Source: Clostridium cibarium
GTDB taxonomy: Bacteria; Bacillota; Clostridia; Clostridiales; Clostridiaceae
Reading direction: 5' to 3'
DNA: 64,000 nt
NCBI RefSeq assembly: GCF_014836335.1
Contig: NZ_JACSRA010000008.1
Location: forward strand, 102,178 to 166,177
The notes beneath the pieces were generated by a model, which was not told the origin of the DNA, ran no database searches, and was given only the letters and a program-made list of their open reading frames with translations. This document shows positions 7,384 to 15,447 of this stretch, piece by piece; the first letter of the stretch is position 1; each line of letters opens with the position of its first letter. The position numbers and the translations under genes were made by a program.

Positions 7384-9252
7384 TTATAATGGCTCTGCGC
7401 CATGTTCCTGTAAAAACTTTCTAATCTCATCCATCGATTTTGCATATAGATGAGTCAATGCAAAGTTATACCAAATATGACTATTGTTATTGAAGTTCAA
7501 TGAAAATGGTGAGTTGCGAATTATATGACTGCTAATATTTGGCGGTAGATGAAGTCCAAGGCAGATTAATACTATGGAATTAATCGATCCCGGTTCCTCA
7601 CCATTAACGATTCGTCTTATGGTACGCTCGTTGACCAATATTTTCTCTGCTAATTCTTTATAAGTTACTTTTTTCCACTCACGTACTATTTTGAGAGAGC
7701 TGGTATAACTATTTGGCAATTCATTATAGACTCTCATTTCTTCCGCTAATGTTTCAGCCAGTATTTGAGCCTTCTTTTCTGGAGATGAATGCTCAAAACC
7801 ATTACAATATTTTATATCAAAATCTATATTCGATGTCTTATCGCGGTTGAGAAAACATTCAGTATAGTATCTTTCCTTACACCCGGATTTGACTGATAAC
7901 TCGAAAACCAAGCAGCACTCTTCCATATGGGTTCGTGCATAGTCAGTAAGTACGGTCTGTCCAAATATATCCTGTGTTATATATTTTGGATGGTTTAAAA
8001 CAAAGTGGGAATCTACATATATATAACTTCCGTCCCTAACTAAAGCGGCCATTTCTGGATTGGTTATGCTTTGGATGGCAGCATCCTCTGCGCCTATAGA
8101 AAAGGTCTGATTTCTTTCAAGCACACCCTTCTTAAATCTATGGGGCTTGACGTAGCGACCATCTATGTAAGTAAAGGTTCCGATTGCTTCCTCATATCCA
8201 ACATCAATCATTCGGATTTTAGCCGCTGTCCGAGATACGCTGAAGAACGTTGCTAATGCGTCAATAACTGGCTCCATTACATCTATAAGTTCTGATGTTC
8301 CAAGTTCTGTACGGAATTGCTTTATAAACTTAAATGCTTGGGTTTTAAACATGGCTAGTGGCATTTGTATCTTTGGAGCAAGGGCATTCGCCTGCCATTC
8401 CATCCAGTCAGTTGCATCTCTGGTATTGTCTTTTATACCCCCGACTACCTGACACTTTATTCGTGTGACACTGCTGTTATATAACCGCTCCAATTCAAAT
8501 GCTTTTCTATGTTGATCCCAATGAACACACTCATGCACAATAGTATTATTGACTGACCCCAGATTACGAAGGAAGTAAGCTTTAGGGTCCACGATTATTG
8601 TACGAGCATTCACACGGGTCTGTACCATTTCATCGCTATCTTCATCATAAAATTCTGCATCACAGTCGTGAAAGTATATCTGTCCAAAAACAGAGAAATC
8701 CTTTGTAATCTCTCGCATTTCTACTGTAAGGCCCATTTTTTCTGCCAACACCTGTGGCTCAACTGCCATCGGGGTTTTTAATGCTTCAGGGTAATGTCTT
8801 CTAAGGAAGTCTGTAGCAACAGATTCTAGTTGTTCCTTATGAATGATAGGGACAAGGGAGTCTGACATAGGTTTTGGCTGCTTATTTTTGCTAGTATACT
8901 CAGTTATACTGGAGATTGAAAAATCATCCAAATTACAATCTAAATCTCCTGAGCATTCCAGCATAAACCATTGCCGGCAATTTTCCGATTCATCATAGTG
9001 ATAATCTGATTCTCGGACTTCAAATTCTGCTTCAACAGCAACATCAAATTCTATTTTCATGTCCGGTAAGTCATTAACTGACACAAACTTAACTTCTACA
9101 TCTGACAATTCTATGCCGCCAATGTTTCGAACCCTGTATAACCGTAAGTCTAAATCTTCACAATTATCCGTTGCATAGGTTTGTATGGCAGAAAATATCT
9201 CATTATAGAATCTATCAGCCACGTAATCTTTAAAAGAACGATTACCAGCCAA
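7384..9252 (-). CDS. ImmA/IrrE-type metallo-endopeptidase with C-terminal helix-turn-helix
   Basis: A 622-residue protein. The TTG start at 9252 has a strong GAGGAGGG six bases upstream and no competing ATG. Residues 1-125 form an acidic beta-rich domain of unknown type. The region 140-300 is an ImmA/IrrE peptidase: EVLAEKMGL-type segment, then HECVH at 240-244, the zinc-binding and catalytic motif. A C-terminal segment around 510-570 (TYKELAEKILVNERTIRRIVNGE) is an XRE-like helix-turn-helix. ImmA-type proteases cleave XRE repressors and induce mobile elements (known for ICEBs1). The gene is divergent from the restriction operon, so it may control the element or the defence genes; this is inferred. 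Confidence 0.88.
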   Translation of the reverse strand: MAGNRSFKDYVADRFYNEIFSAIQTYATDNCEDLDLRLYRVRNIGGIELSDVEVKFVSVNDLPDMKIEFDVAVEAEFEVRESDYHYDESENCRQWFMLECSGDLDCNLDDFSISSITEYTSKNKQPKPMSDSLVPIIHKEQLESVATDFLRRHYPEALKTPMAVEPQVLAEKMGLTVEMREITKDFSVFGQIYFHDCDAEFYDEDSDEMVQTRVNARTIIVDPKAYFLRNLGSVNNTIVHECVHWDQHRKAFELERLYNSSVTRIKCQVVGGIKDNTRDATDWMEWQANALAPKIQMPLAMFKTQAFKFIKQFRTELGTSELIDVMEPVIDALATFFSVSRTAAKIRMIDVGYEEAIGTFTYIDGRYVKPHRFKKGVLERNQTFSIGAEDAAIQSITNPEMAALVRDGSYIYVDSHFVLNHPKYITQDIFGQTVLTDYARTHMEECCLVFELSVKSGCKERYYTECFLNRDKTSNIDFDIKYCNGFEHSSPEKKAQILAETLAEEMRVYNELPNSYTSSLKIVREWKKVTYKELAEKILVNERTIRRIVNGEEPGSINSIVLICLGLHLPPNISSHIIRNSPFSLNFNNNSHIWYNFALTHLYAKSMDEIRKFLQEHGAEPL

Positions 9253-9327
9253 GGCACTCCCTCCTCACCCCATATGAAATTAATATCTTTAAGTAATTTT
9301 ACTATTCAAACATTAGTTCATAGGTAA

Positions 9328-9355
9328 ATTATAGCACATATTATGCCTACCACAA
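9328..9355 (-). promoter_or_regulatory. Putative sigma-A promoter of the ImmA/IrrE gene
   Basis: Minus strand TTGTGG, 16-base spacer, TATAAT, about 75 bases before the TTG start. The -10 is a perfect consensus. Confidence 0.55.
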
Positions 9356-9382
9356 TATTTATTTTGCGTTCGTAAATTTTAA

Positions 9383-9411
9383 TTGTTGCTTCACTAATTT
9401 TGTGATAAACT
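9383..9411 (+). promoter_or_regulatory. Putative sigma-A promoter of the restriction operon
   Basis: TTGTTG, 17-base spacer, TAAACT, ending 44 bases before the ATG of the XRE gene. A direct repeat of AGGCGAGGT (9427-9435 and 9440-9448) follows; its second copy is placed as a ribosome site, and the pair could also be a regulator site. Confidence 0.45.
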
Positions 9412-9454
9412 TTATTTATTAACTTTAGGCGAGGTACTAAGGCGAGGTGATAAT

Positions 9455-9685
9455 ATGTCCATAAGTTATAAAAAACTGTGGAAACTTCTTATTGATAAAG
9501 ACATGAAAAAAAAGGACTTAAGAGAAGCAGCTGGAATTAGTACAGCTTCAATGGCTAAGCTTGGCAAAAATGAAAATGTTAATACTGACATTTTAATAAA
9601 AGTATGTAAAGCACTTAACTGCGATATTTCTGATATTATGGAAATTGAAAAAACTACGGAACCCCCACCAAATACAAAGGAGTGA
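9455..9685 (+). CDS. Small XRE/Cro-CI regulator leading the restriction operon
   Basis: A 76-residue protein almost entirely made of one helix-turn-helix domain (KKKDLREAAGISTASMAKLGKNENVNTDILIKVCKALN in outline, with the recognition helix around residues 27-38) and a short Pro-rich tail. Proteins of this size and form often precede restriction genes and act as autoregulators. The next gene begins four bases after its stop, so it is co-transcribed with the nuclease and the ATPase. It is distinct from the second XRE protein that leads the methyltransferase operon. Confidence 0.85.
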   Translation: MSISYKKLWKLLIDKDMKKKDLREAAGISTASMAKLGKNENVNTDILIKVCKALNCDISDIMEIEKTTEPPPNTKE

Positions 9686-9689
9686 GCTA

Positions 9690-10838
9690 ATGAAACTGTT
9701 ATATTCAAACATCCTACCTCTTGGAACATCAGAGGGTCAACAAACAATTATAGATTGTTTTAACGAGCAGATTGCAAAATCAGACCGTGTTGAAATCGCG
9801 GTTGGATATATTTCTCGTGCTGCCTTGGAAGAACTCGACAATCTGGTCGAAGAGCATAATATATCAAATATATGTCTTACCATTGGAATGTACTTCATCG
9901 AAGGAATGCCAGAAGGATCATATAATACTGCTTTAGAAATCAACAAAAAATGGACAGAGACTGGTATAGGTGAAATTAAGATCGTAAAAGCATTCAAATA
10001 TCATGGAAAAGTATACTGCTTTTATAAAGATGGGCAACCTTTTTCTTCTATAATTGGTTCCGCAAACTTAGGTGTAATCAAATTAGATGCTAATAACCGT
10101 AGGCAGTATGAAATCTCATCGATTACTGATGATGCTACTGAATGTAAAGAAATTGCAGAATTCTTAGAGAAGTTAAAGGCTCAGAACTGCTCTGATAATA
10201 TCGCTAACATTACAGGAATGCCAATAATCAGGGAAATTAACACATCACTTAGTGGCATTGATACGGTAACACAGATTCCCCAAACTGGTGTACAGCTTTA
10301 TGAACAGCATAAAACAGATGTTTCTTTTGTACTGCCATTAAAAGTTCCTGCTTACGATGAGCGGCATATGGATGATGGTAAGCATTTCACAAAGTCAAAT
10401 ATAAATGTTAGCTATGCCGCACCACGAAGTAAAAGGAAATCCCGTGATTGGTACGAAACTCAATTGACCGTTAGCAAAGCGATAACTCGTTCAGAAGGTT
10501 ATCCTGAAAAAAACAAGCCTTTTTTTGTTGTAACCGATGATGGCTATTGGTTTAAAGCTCATACCACAAGCGATGGCAATAAACAATTCAGTGCTGTTGG
10601 CGATGAACTCATTCTTGGTCGTTGGATTAAAGGTAGACTTGCAGCTGCAGGTTTAGTAACACCAGTTAATGACACCCAAGCTGATACTGATCGTAAGGGA
10701 ATGATTACGAAAGAAATGTTACAAGCATACGGTTGCGATAGCCTTGTACTTTCAAAAACGGATCAGAAAGCATTGGACGAAGATGGCACCGAGCTTGATG
10801 TGTGGGTTTTATCGTTTGAAACTATTACTAACGAATGA
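9690..10838 (+). CDS. PLD-family restriction endonuclease subunit with B3-like DNA-binding domain (NgoFVII/CglI R-subunit type)
   Basis: A 382-residue protein starting at the ATG at 9690 after AAAGGAGTGAG; longer upstream frames overlap the XRE gene. Residues 1-150 form a phospholipase D-type nuclease domain with an intact motif: His105-Gly-Lys107 and Gly123-Ser-Ala-Asn126. The C-terminal half (from about 250) begins with SRDWYETQLTVSKAI and holds GYPEKNKPFFVVTDDGYWFKA and ELILGRWIKGRL, the pattern of the B3-like recognition domain seen in NgoFVII, NgoAVII and BfiI relatives. In CglI and NgoAVII such subunits assemble with a DEAD-Z1 ATPase, which is the next gene here. It should be the cleaving subunit of the island. 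Confidence 0.88.
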   Translation: MKLLYSNILPLGTSEGQQTIIDCFNEQIAKSDRVEIAVGYISRAALEELDNLVEEHNISNICLTIGMYFIEGMPEGSYNTALEINKKWTETGIGEIKIVKAFKYHGKVYCFYKDGQPFSSIIGSANLGVIKLDANNRRQYEISSITDDATECKEIAEFLEKLKAQNCSDNIANITGMPIIREINTSLSGIDTVTQIPQTGVQLYEQHKTDVSFVLPLKVPAYDERHMDDGKHFTKSNINVSYAAPRSKRKSRDWYETQLTVSKAITRSEGYPEKNKPFFVVTDDGYWFKAHTTSDGNKQFSAVGDELILGRWIKGRLAAAGLVTPVNDTQADTDRKGMITKEMLQAYGCDSLVLSKTDQKALDEDGTELDVWVLSFETITNE

Positions 10839-10849
10839 GAGGTGTATCA

Positions 10850-12709
10850 ATGCAGTATTTAAAAACATACCTGCAAAAAATAAAAGAGCGAGGTAACGAA
10901 AAATTAGCTGAGTCCATTTCCAAAACAGCTGAAGATATTGGTAATCAACATATTCGCAATTTTTCATTTATAAGTCATGAGATTGGCTTGTTGTTCGGTA
11001 ATGTGCAATCTGGAAAAACTGGTCAAATGTTTGGCGTTATGTGCAAAGCTGCAGATTTAGGATTTCCCGCATTCATCTTACTCACAACAGACAATGTTGT
11101 CTTGCAACAACAAACCTTAGATCGAGTTAGAGACGACTTAGACGGTTTCTGTATTTGTGGCGAAAACGACTCAGGCTTATTTATTGAAAATAGCCTTGTT
11201 AAGCCAGCCGTTGTCGTTCTAAAGAAAAATGCAAGAGTACTAAGATTGTGGGCAAATGTATTTAATTCTACAGGCTTTATGAAGGGCAATCCTCTATTCA
11301 TCGTTGATGATGAGGCGGATGCTGCTTCCTTAAATACTCTAATAAACCGTAATAGTCAGTCATCAATTAATAGATATCTGGATTCTATAAAAAATGGAGC
11401 ATCAAGTAGCTTATACCTACAGGTTACAGGTACGCCTCAAGCAATCTTATTACAGACCCTTGCATCTGGTTGGCATCCATATTTTACATACTACTTCCAT
11501 CCAGGGGATGGCTATTTAGGTGGGGACTTTTTCTTTCCAACAAGCGGTAAACCTGAATGCATTGATTTTCTTGAAACAATCAAACGACCTACACGAAGTG
11601 TTGTTATACGCCACCTTGCTGTATCTGCTCAGATTTTGGCATCAAAAGGAAAAGTGTCAAATTGCCTTCTACATCCGAGTGTACGACAAAATGTCCACCA
11701 GCGTTTTGCTGACGATGTCGCAAAGGAACTAGATTGGTGTATGGAGCATATCAATACCGAATTCATCACAGAATTACAAACCCACTATGATTCTTTAGAA
11801 CCCAATAAAAGTGAGAAACTTTCTTTTGAAGTTATCTATAAAACTACTAAGGATTTGTTGGAAAACAAAGGTATAAAAATTCTTGTTATGAATGGAAAAA
11901 CAGATGTTGAGAGTCCAGATTATGCAACAGGCTGTAATTTTATCGTAGGCGGAAACACTCTAGGCCGAGGCGTAACTTTTCCAGGGCTACAGACAATTTA
12001 TTATACAAGAACCAGCAAAAAGCCCCAGGCTGATACTATGTGGCAACATAGTAGGATGTTTGGTTATGACAGAGACTCTGGCATGATGAAGATATTTATA
12101 GATGAACAACTCTATAAATTATTTGCGGACATTAACGCTACTAATAATGCCATTATCGCACAAGTAGAGCAAGGAATTGAAAACATAAAAATTTATTATC
12201 CAGTTGGATTGAATCCAACTCGAAGGAATGTTATTGATAACAAACGAGTCAATATCCTTTCAGGTGGGACGAACTATTATCCGTTCTATCCAGATAATAA
12301 CACCATAGATGATATAACAAAACTATTGGAGCCTTTCTCCGATGATGATCCTTATTACCAGGTAAATTTGAGGTTAATTAAAAAAATATTATCCCACATT
12401 ATTGCCAGCCCGGATTTCAAGTTAGATGCATTCCTTTCTGTCATTGATACACTTCTTTCAGAACAACCAGCTGGACAGGGGATTTTGATTGTCAGAAGAG
12501 GAAGAGATGTTGCACAAGGGACAGGAGCCTTGTTGTCTCCGAACGACTGGAAACTAGGTGGCACTTTCCATGACAAAGTAGTTCTGACCATGTATCAAGT
12601 GACTGGTACTAAGGGATGGGGGGGAAAAGCACTCTGGGTGCCGAATATTAAACTTCCTCACGATACCATGTATTATGATGTGTCTGAAGAAACTATAGAA
12701 GAAGCATAG
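10850..12709 (+). CDS. Z1 domain DEAD-like ATPase, motor subunit of a CglI/NgoAVII-type restriction system
   Basis: A 619-residue protein. The ATG at 10850 follows GAGAGGTGTATCA; an in-frame ATG at 10835 overlaps the nuclease stop but has no ribosome site. Walker A is GNVQSGKT (50-57) and Walker B IVDDEAD (151-157). A Z1 signature follows around 370-415: GGNTLGRGVTFPGLQ then QADTMWQHSRMFGYDRD, the helicase motif V/VI-like part. H.CglI, the prototype DEAD-Z1 motor, uses ATP to translocate on DNA and bring two complexes together before cleavage by the PLD subunit. The C-terminal 170 residues probably bind the nuclease. It lies between two PLD genes in one operon. Confidence 0.9.
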   Translation: MQYLKTYLQKIKERGNEKLAESISKTAEDIGNQHIRNFSFISHEIGLLFGNVQSGKTGQMFGVMCKAADLGFPAFILLTTDNVVLQQQTLDRVRDDLDGFCICGENDSGLFIENSLVKPAVVVLKKNARVLRLWANVFNSTGFMKGNPLFIVDDEADAASLNTLINRNSQSSINRYLDSIKNGASSSLYLQVTGTPQAILLQTLASGWHPYFTYYFHPGDGYLGGDFFFPTSGKPECIDFLETIKRPTRSVVIRHLAVSAQILASKGKVSNCLLHPSVRQNVHQRFADDVAKELDWCMEHINTEFITELQTHYDSLEPNKSEKLSFEVIYKTTKDLLENKGIKILVMNGKTDVESPDYATGCNFIVGGNTLGRGVTFPGLQTIYYTRTSKKPQADTMWQHSRMFGYDRDSGMMKIFIDEQLYKLFADINATNNAIIAQVEQGIENIKIYYPVGLNPTRRNVIDNKRVNILSGGTNYYPFYPDNNTIDDITKLLEPFSDDDPYYQVNLRLIKKILSHIIASPDFKLDAFLSVIDTLLSEQPAGQGILIVRRGRDVAQGTGALLSPNDWKLGGTFHDKVVLTMYQVTGTKGWGGKALWVPNIKLPHDTMYYDVSEETIEEA

Positions 12710-12723
12710 GAGGGCAAGAATGG

Positions 12724-13680
12724 ATGTTAACCAACAACATAGCAAAAAGAATTTTATTTGCCCCTCCACTCCAAGGAGCGGACACTTTATTGATATTAAG
12801 CGGATATGCTACCCCTAATATGGCATCATGGCTTATTAAGAGTTTTCAAGAGCAAAATATGCACCCTGTAAATATTTCATTACTTATAGGAATGGTTCCT
12901 TACGATGGGTTAAGTGTACCTATACATGAGGGCTTTATAGAACTTCATGGCAAAACATACCCAAATGCAGTGGATAGCTTTTCATGTAGTTATGTTTGCG
13001 AAAACCCTCCAGTTCACGCAAATTTGTATATATGGCTAAAGGGAGAATCTCCAGTACAGGCCTATACAGGTTCTGCTGATTTTGTACAGAATGCATTTAT
13101 CCAATCCAGAAAAGAAATAGTAGTATGCTGTGATCCAGAAGAAGCTTATAAGTTTTATGAAGAAGTTGAAGCAAATTCAATCTATTGTAACCATGCTGAG
13201 GTCGAAGACCATATCGTTCTCCGTCCAACACATCAAATTCTTGATGCTGAAAACAAGCCTCTAACCACTTTGGCTGGCGAGGGTATTACTTCTACAACTC
13301 TATCGCTTCTCACAAATAAGGGTGAAGTTGGAGAAAAGTCTGGATTAAATTGGGGACAACGAAAGGGCAGAAATAAAAACGAAGCTTATATACATCTTCC
13401 TGCAAAAATTGCAAGAAGTGATTTCTTCCCGTTAGGTAAACAACATTTTACTGTTATTACAGACGATGGGCATACTCTGCTCCTAAGAGTTGAGCAACAA
13501 AACGATAAGGCAATTACAACACCTCTTAGCAATGCTCAGCTCGGAGAATACTTTCGAAACCGTTTAGGTCTTGGAAATGGCGCATTCGTAACAAAACAAG
13601 ATTTACTAAACTACGGAAGAACAGATGTTACCTTTTACAAAATCGACGATGAGCAGTACTTTATGGATTTCCATGTATAA
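12724..13680 (+). CDS. Second PLD-B3-like protein of the island, NgoFVII-like with altered catalytic motif
   Basis: A 318-residue protein starting at the ATG at 12724, nine bases after AGGAGGG; the ATG at 12720 is in another frame that soon stops. The N-terminal PLD-like domain keeps His98 but reads VHANLYIW (Asn100 in place of the usual Lys) and GSAD (116-119) in place of GSAN. From about 206 it has SGLNWGQRKGRNKNEAY, the hallmark entry of the NgoFVII recognition domain, then FFPLGKQHFTVITDDG and LGEYFRNRLGL. It could be a partner subunit used for DNA recognition, half of a heterodimeric active site, or an active variant. It is the last gene of the operon. Confidence 0.82.
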   Translation: MLTNNIAKRILFAPPLQGADTLLILSGYATPNMASWLIKSFQEQNMHPVNISLLIGMVPYDGLSVPIHEGFIELHGKTYPNAVDSFSCSYVCENPPVHANLYIWLKGESPVQAYTGSADFVQNAFIQSRKEIVVCCDPEEAYKFYEEVEANSIYCNHAEVEDHIVLRPTHQILDAENKPLTTLAGEGITSTTLSLLTNKGEVGEKSGLNWGQRKGRNKNEAYIHLPAKIARSDFFPLGKQHFTVITDDGHTLLLRVEQQNDKAITTPLSNAQLGEYFRNRLGLGNGAFVTKQDLLNYGRTDVTFYKIDDEQYFMDFHV

Positions 13681-13682
13681 AC

Positions 13683-13721
13683 AAAGCAGTTACTTTGCTT
13701 TTACTACAAAGTAACTGCTTT
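13683..13721. terminator. Bidirectional terminator between the restriction and methyltransferase operons
   Basis: Perfect 15-base arms AAAGCAGTTACTTTG and their complement around a 9-base loop, with short T-rich flanks on both sides, exactly between two convergent stop codons. Confidence 0.85.
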
Positions 13722-13722
13722 C

Positions 13723-14775
13723 TCATTCTTTAATACTTGGTTCTACGCTCTCATATTCAATTCCAGCAAAACTCTTCAAAATTGCCTCAAAAATGATTTT
13801 TGCGCCCTGACAAGGTACCGCCATTCCTATTTGTTTACGTACACTCTCTTTACTTCCTATAAATCTATAAGTATCAGGGAAAGTTTGTAATCTAGCCCGC
13901 TCTCTGTTAGTCAATGCTCGTGGTTCTTCCCAATGATAAATGTGTGTTCCTCCGCCACCGCTTCCTGTAACCGTGTAGGAAGGCTTTGTTGGATCGAGCC
14001 TCTTATATATTTGACTTATTTTTGCCCCTCTAATATTAAGTTGTAAATCTTCTGGAAGGTCTGCTGTAAATGCATTCTGTCCAGGTAGAATATGCTGCAA
14101 CCTTCTAACAACAGTTTCGGATTGTCTTGTCAATTCATTATTATATGCATCCTCTGGAATAGGGGGATTTTCTATTGCATTTTTGCAAGTATTATCGATT
14201 CCGACATAAGGCGCTGTTGATGGGACTTTAAATTCAACATCGATGTCATCCCGTATGCCAACGATAATCAAACGGTGCCTTGCTTGAGGGACTCCGTATT
14301 CCTCAAACTTGTAGAGATGAGGTTTAATTGTATAGCCAGCTTCCCTTAGTTCCTTGAGGATCATAGTGAAGGCTTTCCCATCATTTGCATTTCTAAGTCC
14401 TCCAACATTTTCCGCTAAAAACCACTTGGGTTTAAACAGTTTTAGAGCTTTGACACCATACGAATACAAGGGACCGAATACCCCGTCCATACCTTTTTGC
14501 TCACCAACAACACTATAGTCATTGCATGGGAAACCAAATGCCAACGCATCAATCGGGGCTAGTTTTGACATATCAAATTTACGAATATCCTCATGGTAAA
14601 CAGTATGAGGAGCATCGGGACATATGTTTAATCTATATGTTTCACAGGTATCCGCATCATAATCATTTGCCCACTGGTGTACAATCGAAAAGTTTGGGTC
14701 TTCAATAGTAGCATTCATGGCGCCCCACGCAATCCCTCCTGGACCGCAAAATAATTCTCCAAGCCTAAAAATCAT
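13723..14775 (-). CDS. DNA cytosine-C5 methyltransferase of the restriction-modification island
   Basis: A 350-residue Dcm-type enzyme with motifs in normal order: motif I ELFCGPGGIAWG (7-18), motif IV GFPCNDYS with the nucleophile Cys84, motif VI ENV (122-124), motif VIII QARHR (164-168), a recognition region of about 90 residues, and motif X IGMAVPC near the C-terminus. It should protect host DNA from the neighbouring PLD/Z1 endonuclease. Known relatives of this system (NgoFVII, NgoAVII, CglI) recognise short GC-rich sites, but the target here cannot be read from sequence. It is convergent with the restriction operon and starts 2 bases after its own XRE regulator. Confidence 0.93.
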   Translation of the reverse strand: MIFRLGELFCGPGGIAWGAMNATIEDPNFSIVHQWANDYDADTCETYRLNICPDAPHTVYHEDIRKFDMSKLAPIDALAFGFPCNDYSVVGEQKGMDGVFGPLYSYGVKALKLFKPKWFLAENVGGLRNANDGKAFTMILKELREAGYTIKPHLYKFEEYGVPQARHRLIIVGIRDDIDVEFKVPSTAPYVGIDNTCKNAIENPPIPEDAYNNELTRQSETVVRRLQHILPGQNAFTADLPEDLQLNIRGAKISQIYKRLDPTKPSYTVTGSGGGGTHIYHWEEPRALTNRERARLQTFPDTYRFIGSKESVRKQIGMAVPCQGAKIIFEAILKSFAGIEYESVEPSIKE

Positions 14776-14777
14776 AT

Positions 14778-15107
14778 CTAATCAACCTTCCTTTTTTTGT
14801 TAAGAAAATCGATTTGCGATTGAATGTGTTGCATTTCCTCTTCATCAAGAGAAGAAACACCTTGAAACACAAATTGATATTCTACAATATCCTCTTTAGT
14901 CAGGTAACCAGCCAACTCATAAAGAGGTATAATTTGAATGTTATATAAATGTGCAAGTCTTTTTAAATCATCAGGAGTACAATCTATCTGTCCTCTCTCA
15001 ATTTTGCTAAGTCTTGAATCTGTTATACCGGTTTTTTCATATACCTCTTTTAGGCTTAAACCACTTTTGTTGCGACTTTCTTTCAATCGATTGCCTAATT
15101 CAGACAT
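14778..15107 (-). CDS. XRE-family regulator upstream of the methyltransferase
   Basis: A 109-residue protein; the ATG at 15107 follows AGAGGTGGTAGT, so the longer frame to 15134 was trimmed. Residues 1-65 are an XRE helix-turn-helix (LGNRLKESRNKSGLSLKEV, then GITDSRLSKIERG). The C-terminal part is acidic and ends in a basic NKKRKVD. It is the first gene of a two-gene operon with the methyltransferase, arranged as a controller that sets methylase expression. The palindrome GCTGC-ATAAGC-GCAGC at 15171-15186 lies just upstream of its promoter and may be its operator. Confidence 0.85.
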   Translation of the reverse strand: MSELGNRLKESRNKSGLSLKEVYEKTGITDSRLSKIERGQIDCTPDDLKRLAHLYNIQIIPLYELAGYLTKEDIVEYQFVFQGVSSLDEEEMQHIQSQIDFLNKKRKVD

Positions 15108-15124
15108 ACTACCACCTCTATGAA

Positions 15125-15153
15125 AGAATAACATACTCGCTGCAATAAGTCAA
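15125..15153 (-). promoter_or_regulatory. Putative sigma-A promoter of the XRE-methyltransferase operon
   Basis: Minus strand TTGACT, 17-base spacer, TATTCT, 18 bases before the XRE start codon, with a GC-rich palindrome (15171-15186) directly upstream of the -35. Confidence 0.6.
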
Positions 15154-15265
15154 GCAACTTTATAGTTTACGCTGCATAAGCGCAGCACCATATTAATAAA
15201 TGTAAAGCCTTTTCTAAAAACTATATAAATCAATTCAGATATTTTAATCTATCTGTTATCTATCC

Positions 15266-15312
15266 TATCTCCACAACCCTATGAAGTCATCTAATCTGTC
15301 TCCACAACCCTA
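15266..15312. repeat. Direct repeats near the putative element end
   Basis: TCTCCACAACCCT occurs at 15268-15280 and 15299-15311, 31 bases apart. A shorter relative, TCTCCACCCT, sits at 15453-15462 inside the last codons of rlmD. They may be recombinase binding or attachment sequences of the inserted element. The rest of the gap 15108-15447 shows no gene. Confidence 0.45.
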
Positions 15313-15355
15313 CACACATTTTTACGGTCGACATGTTTCCCAAATAAACAAAAAC

Positions 15356-15423
15356 AAGGATTTTCAAGATTGAAAGGCACTGCCAGACATCAGGCAGAAA
15401 ACCTTCCAACCTTGGAAATCCTT
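15356..15423 (-). terminator. Long imperfect stem-loop and terminator downstream of rlmD
   Basis: A 68-base inverted repeat: AAGGATTT, CAAG, TTG, AAGG and CTGCC on one arm pair in register with their complements, separated by single C-A or G-U positions and one small internal loop, with an 8-base apical loop. On the minus strand it is followed by TTGTTTTTGTTTATTT, so it can end rlmD transcription. It lies on the element side of the probable junction. Confidence 0.65.
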
Positions 15424-15447
15424 TATTTATCAGCGTTTGAGTAGCCC

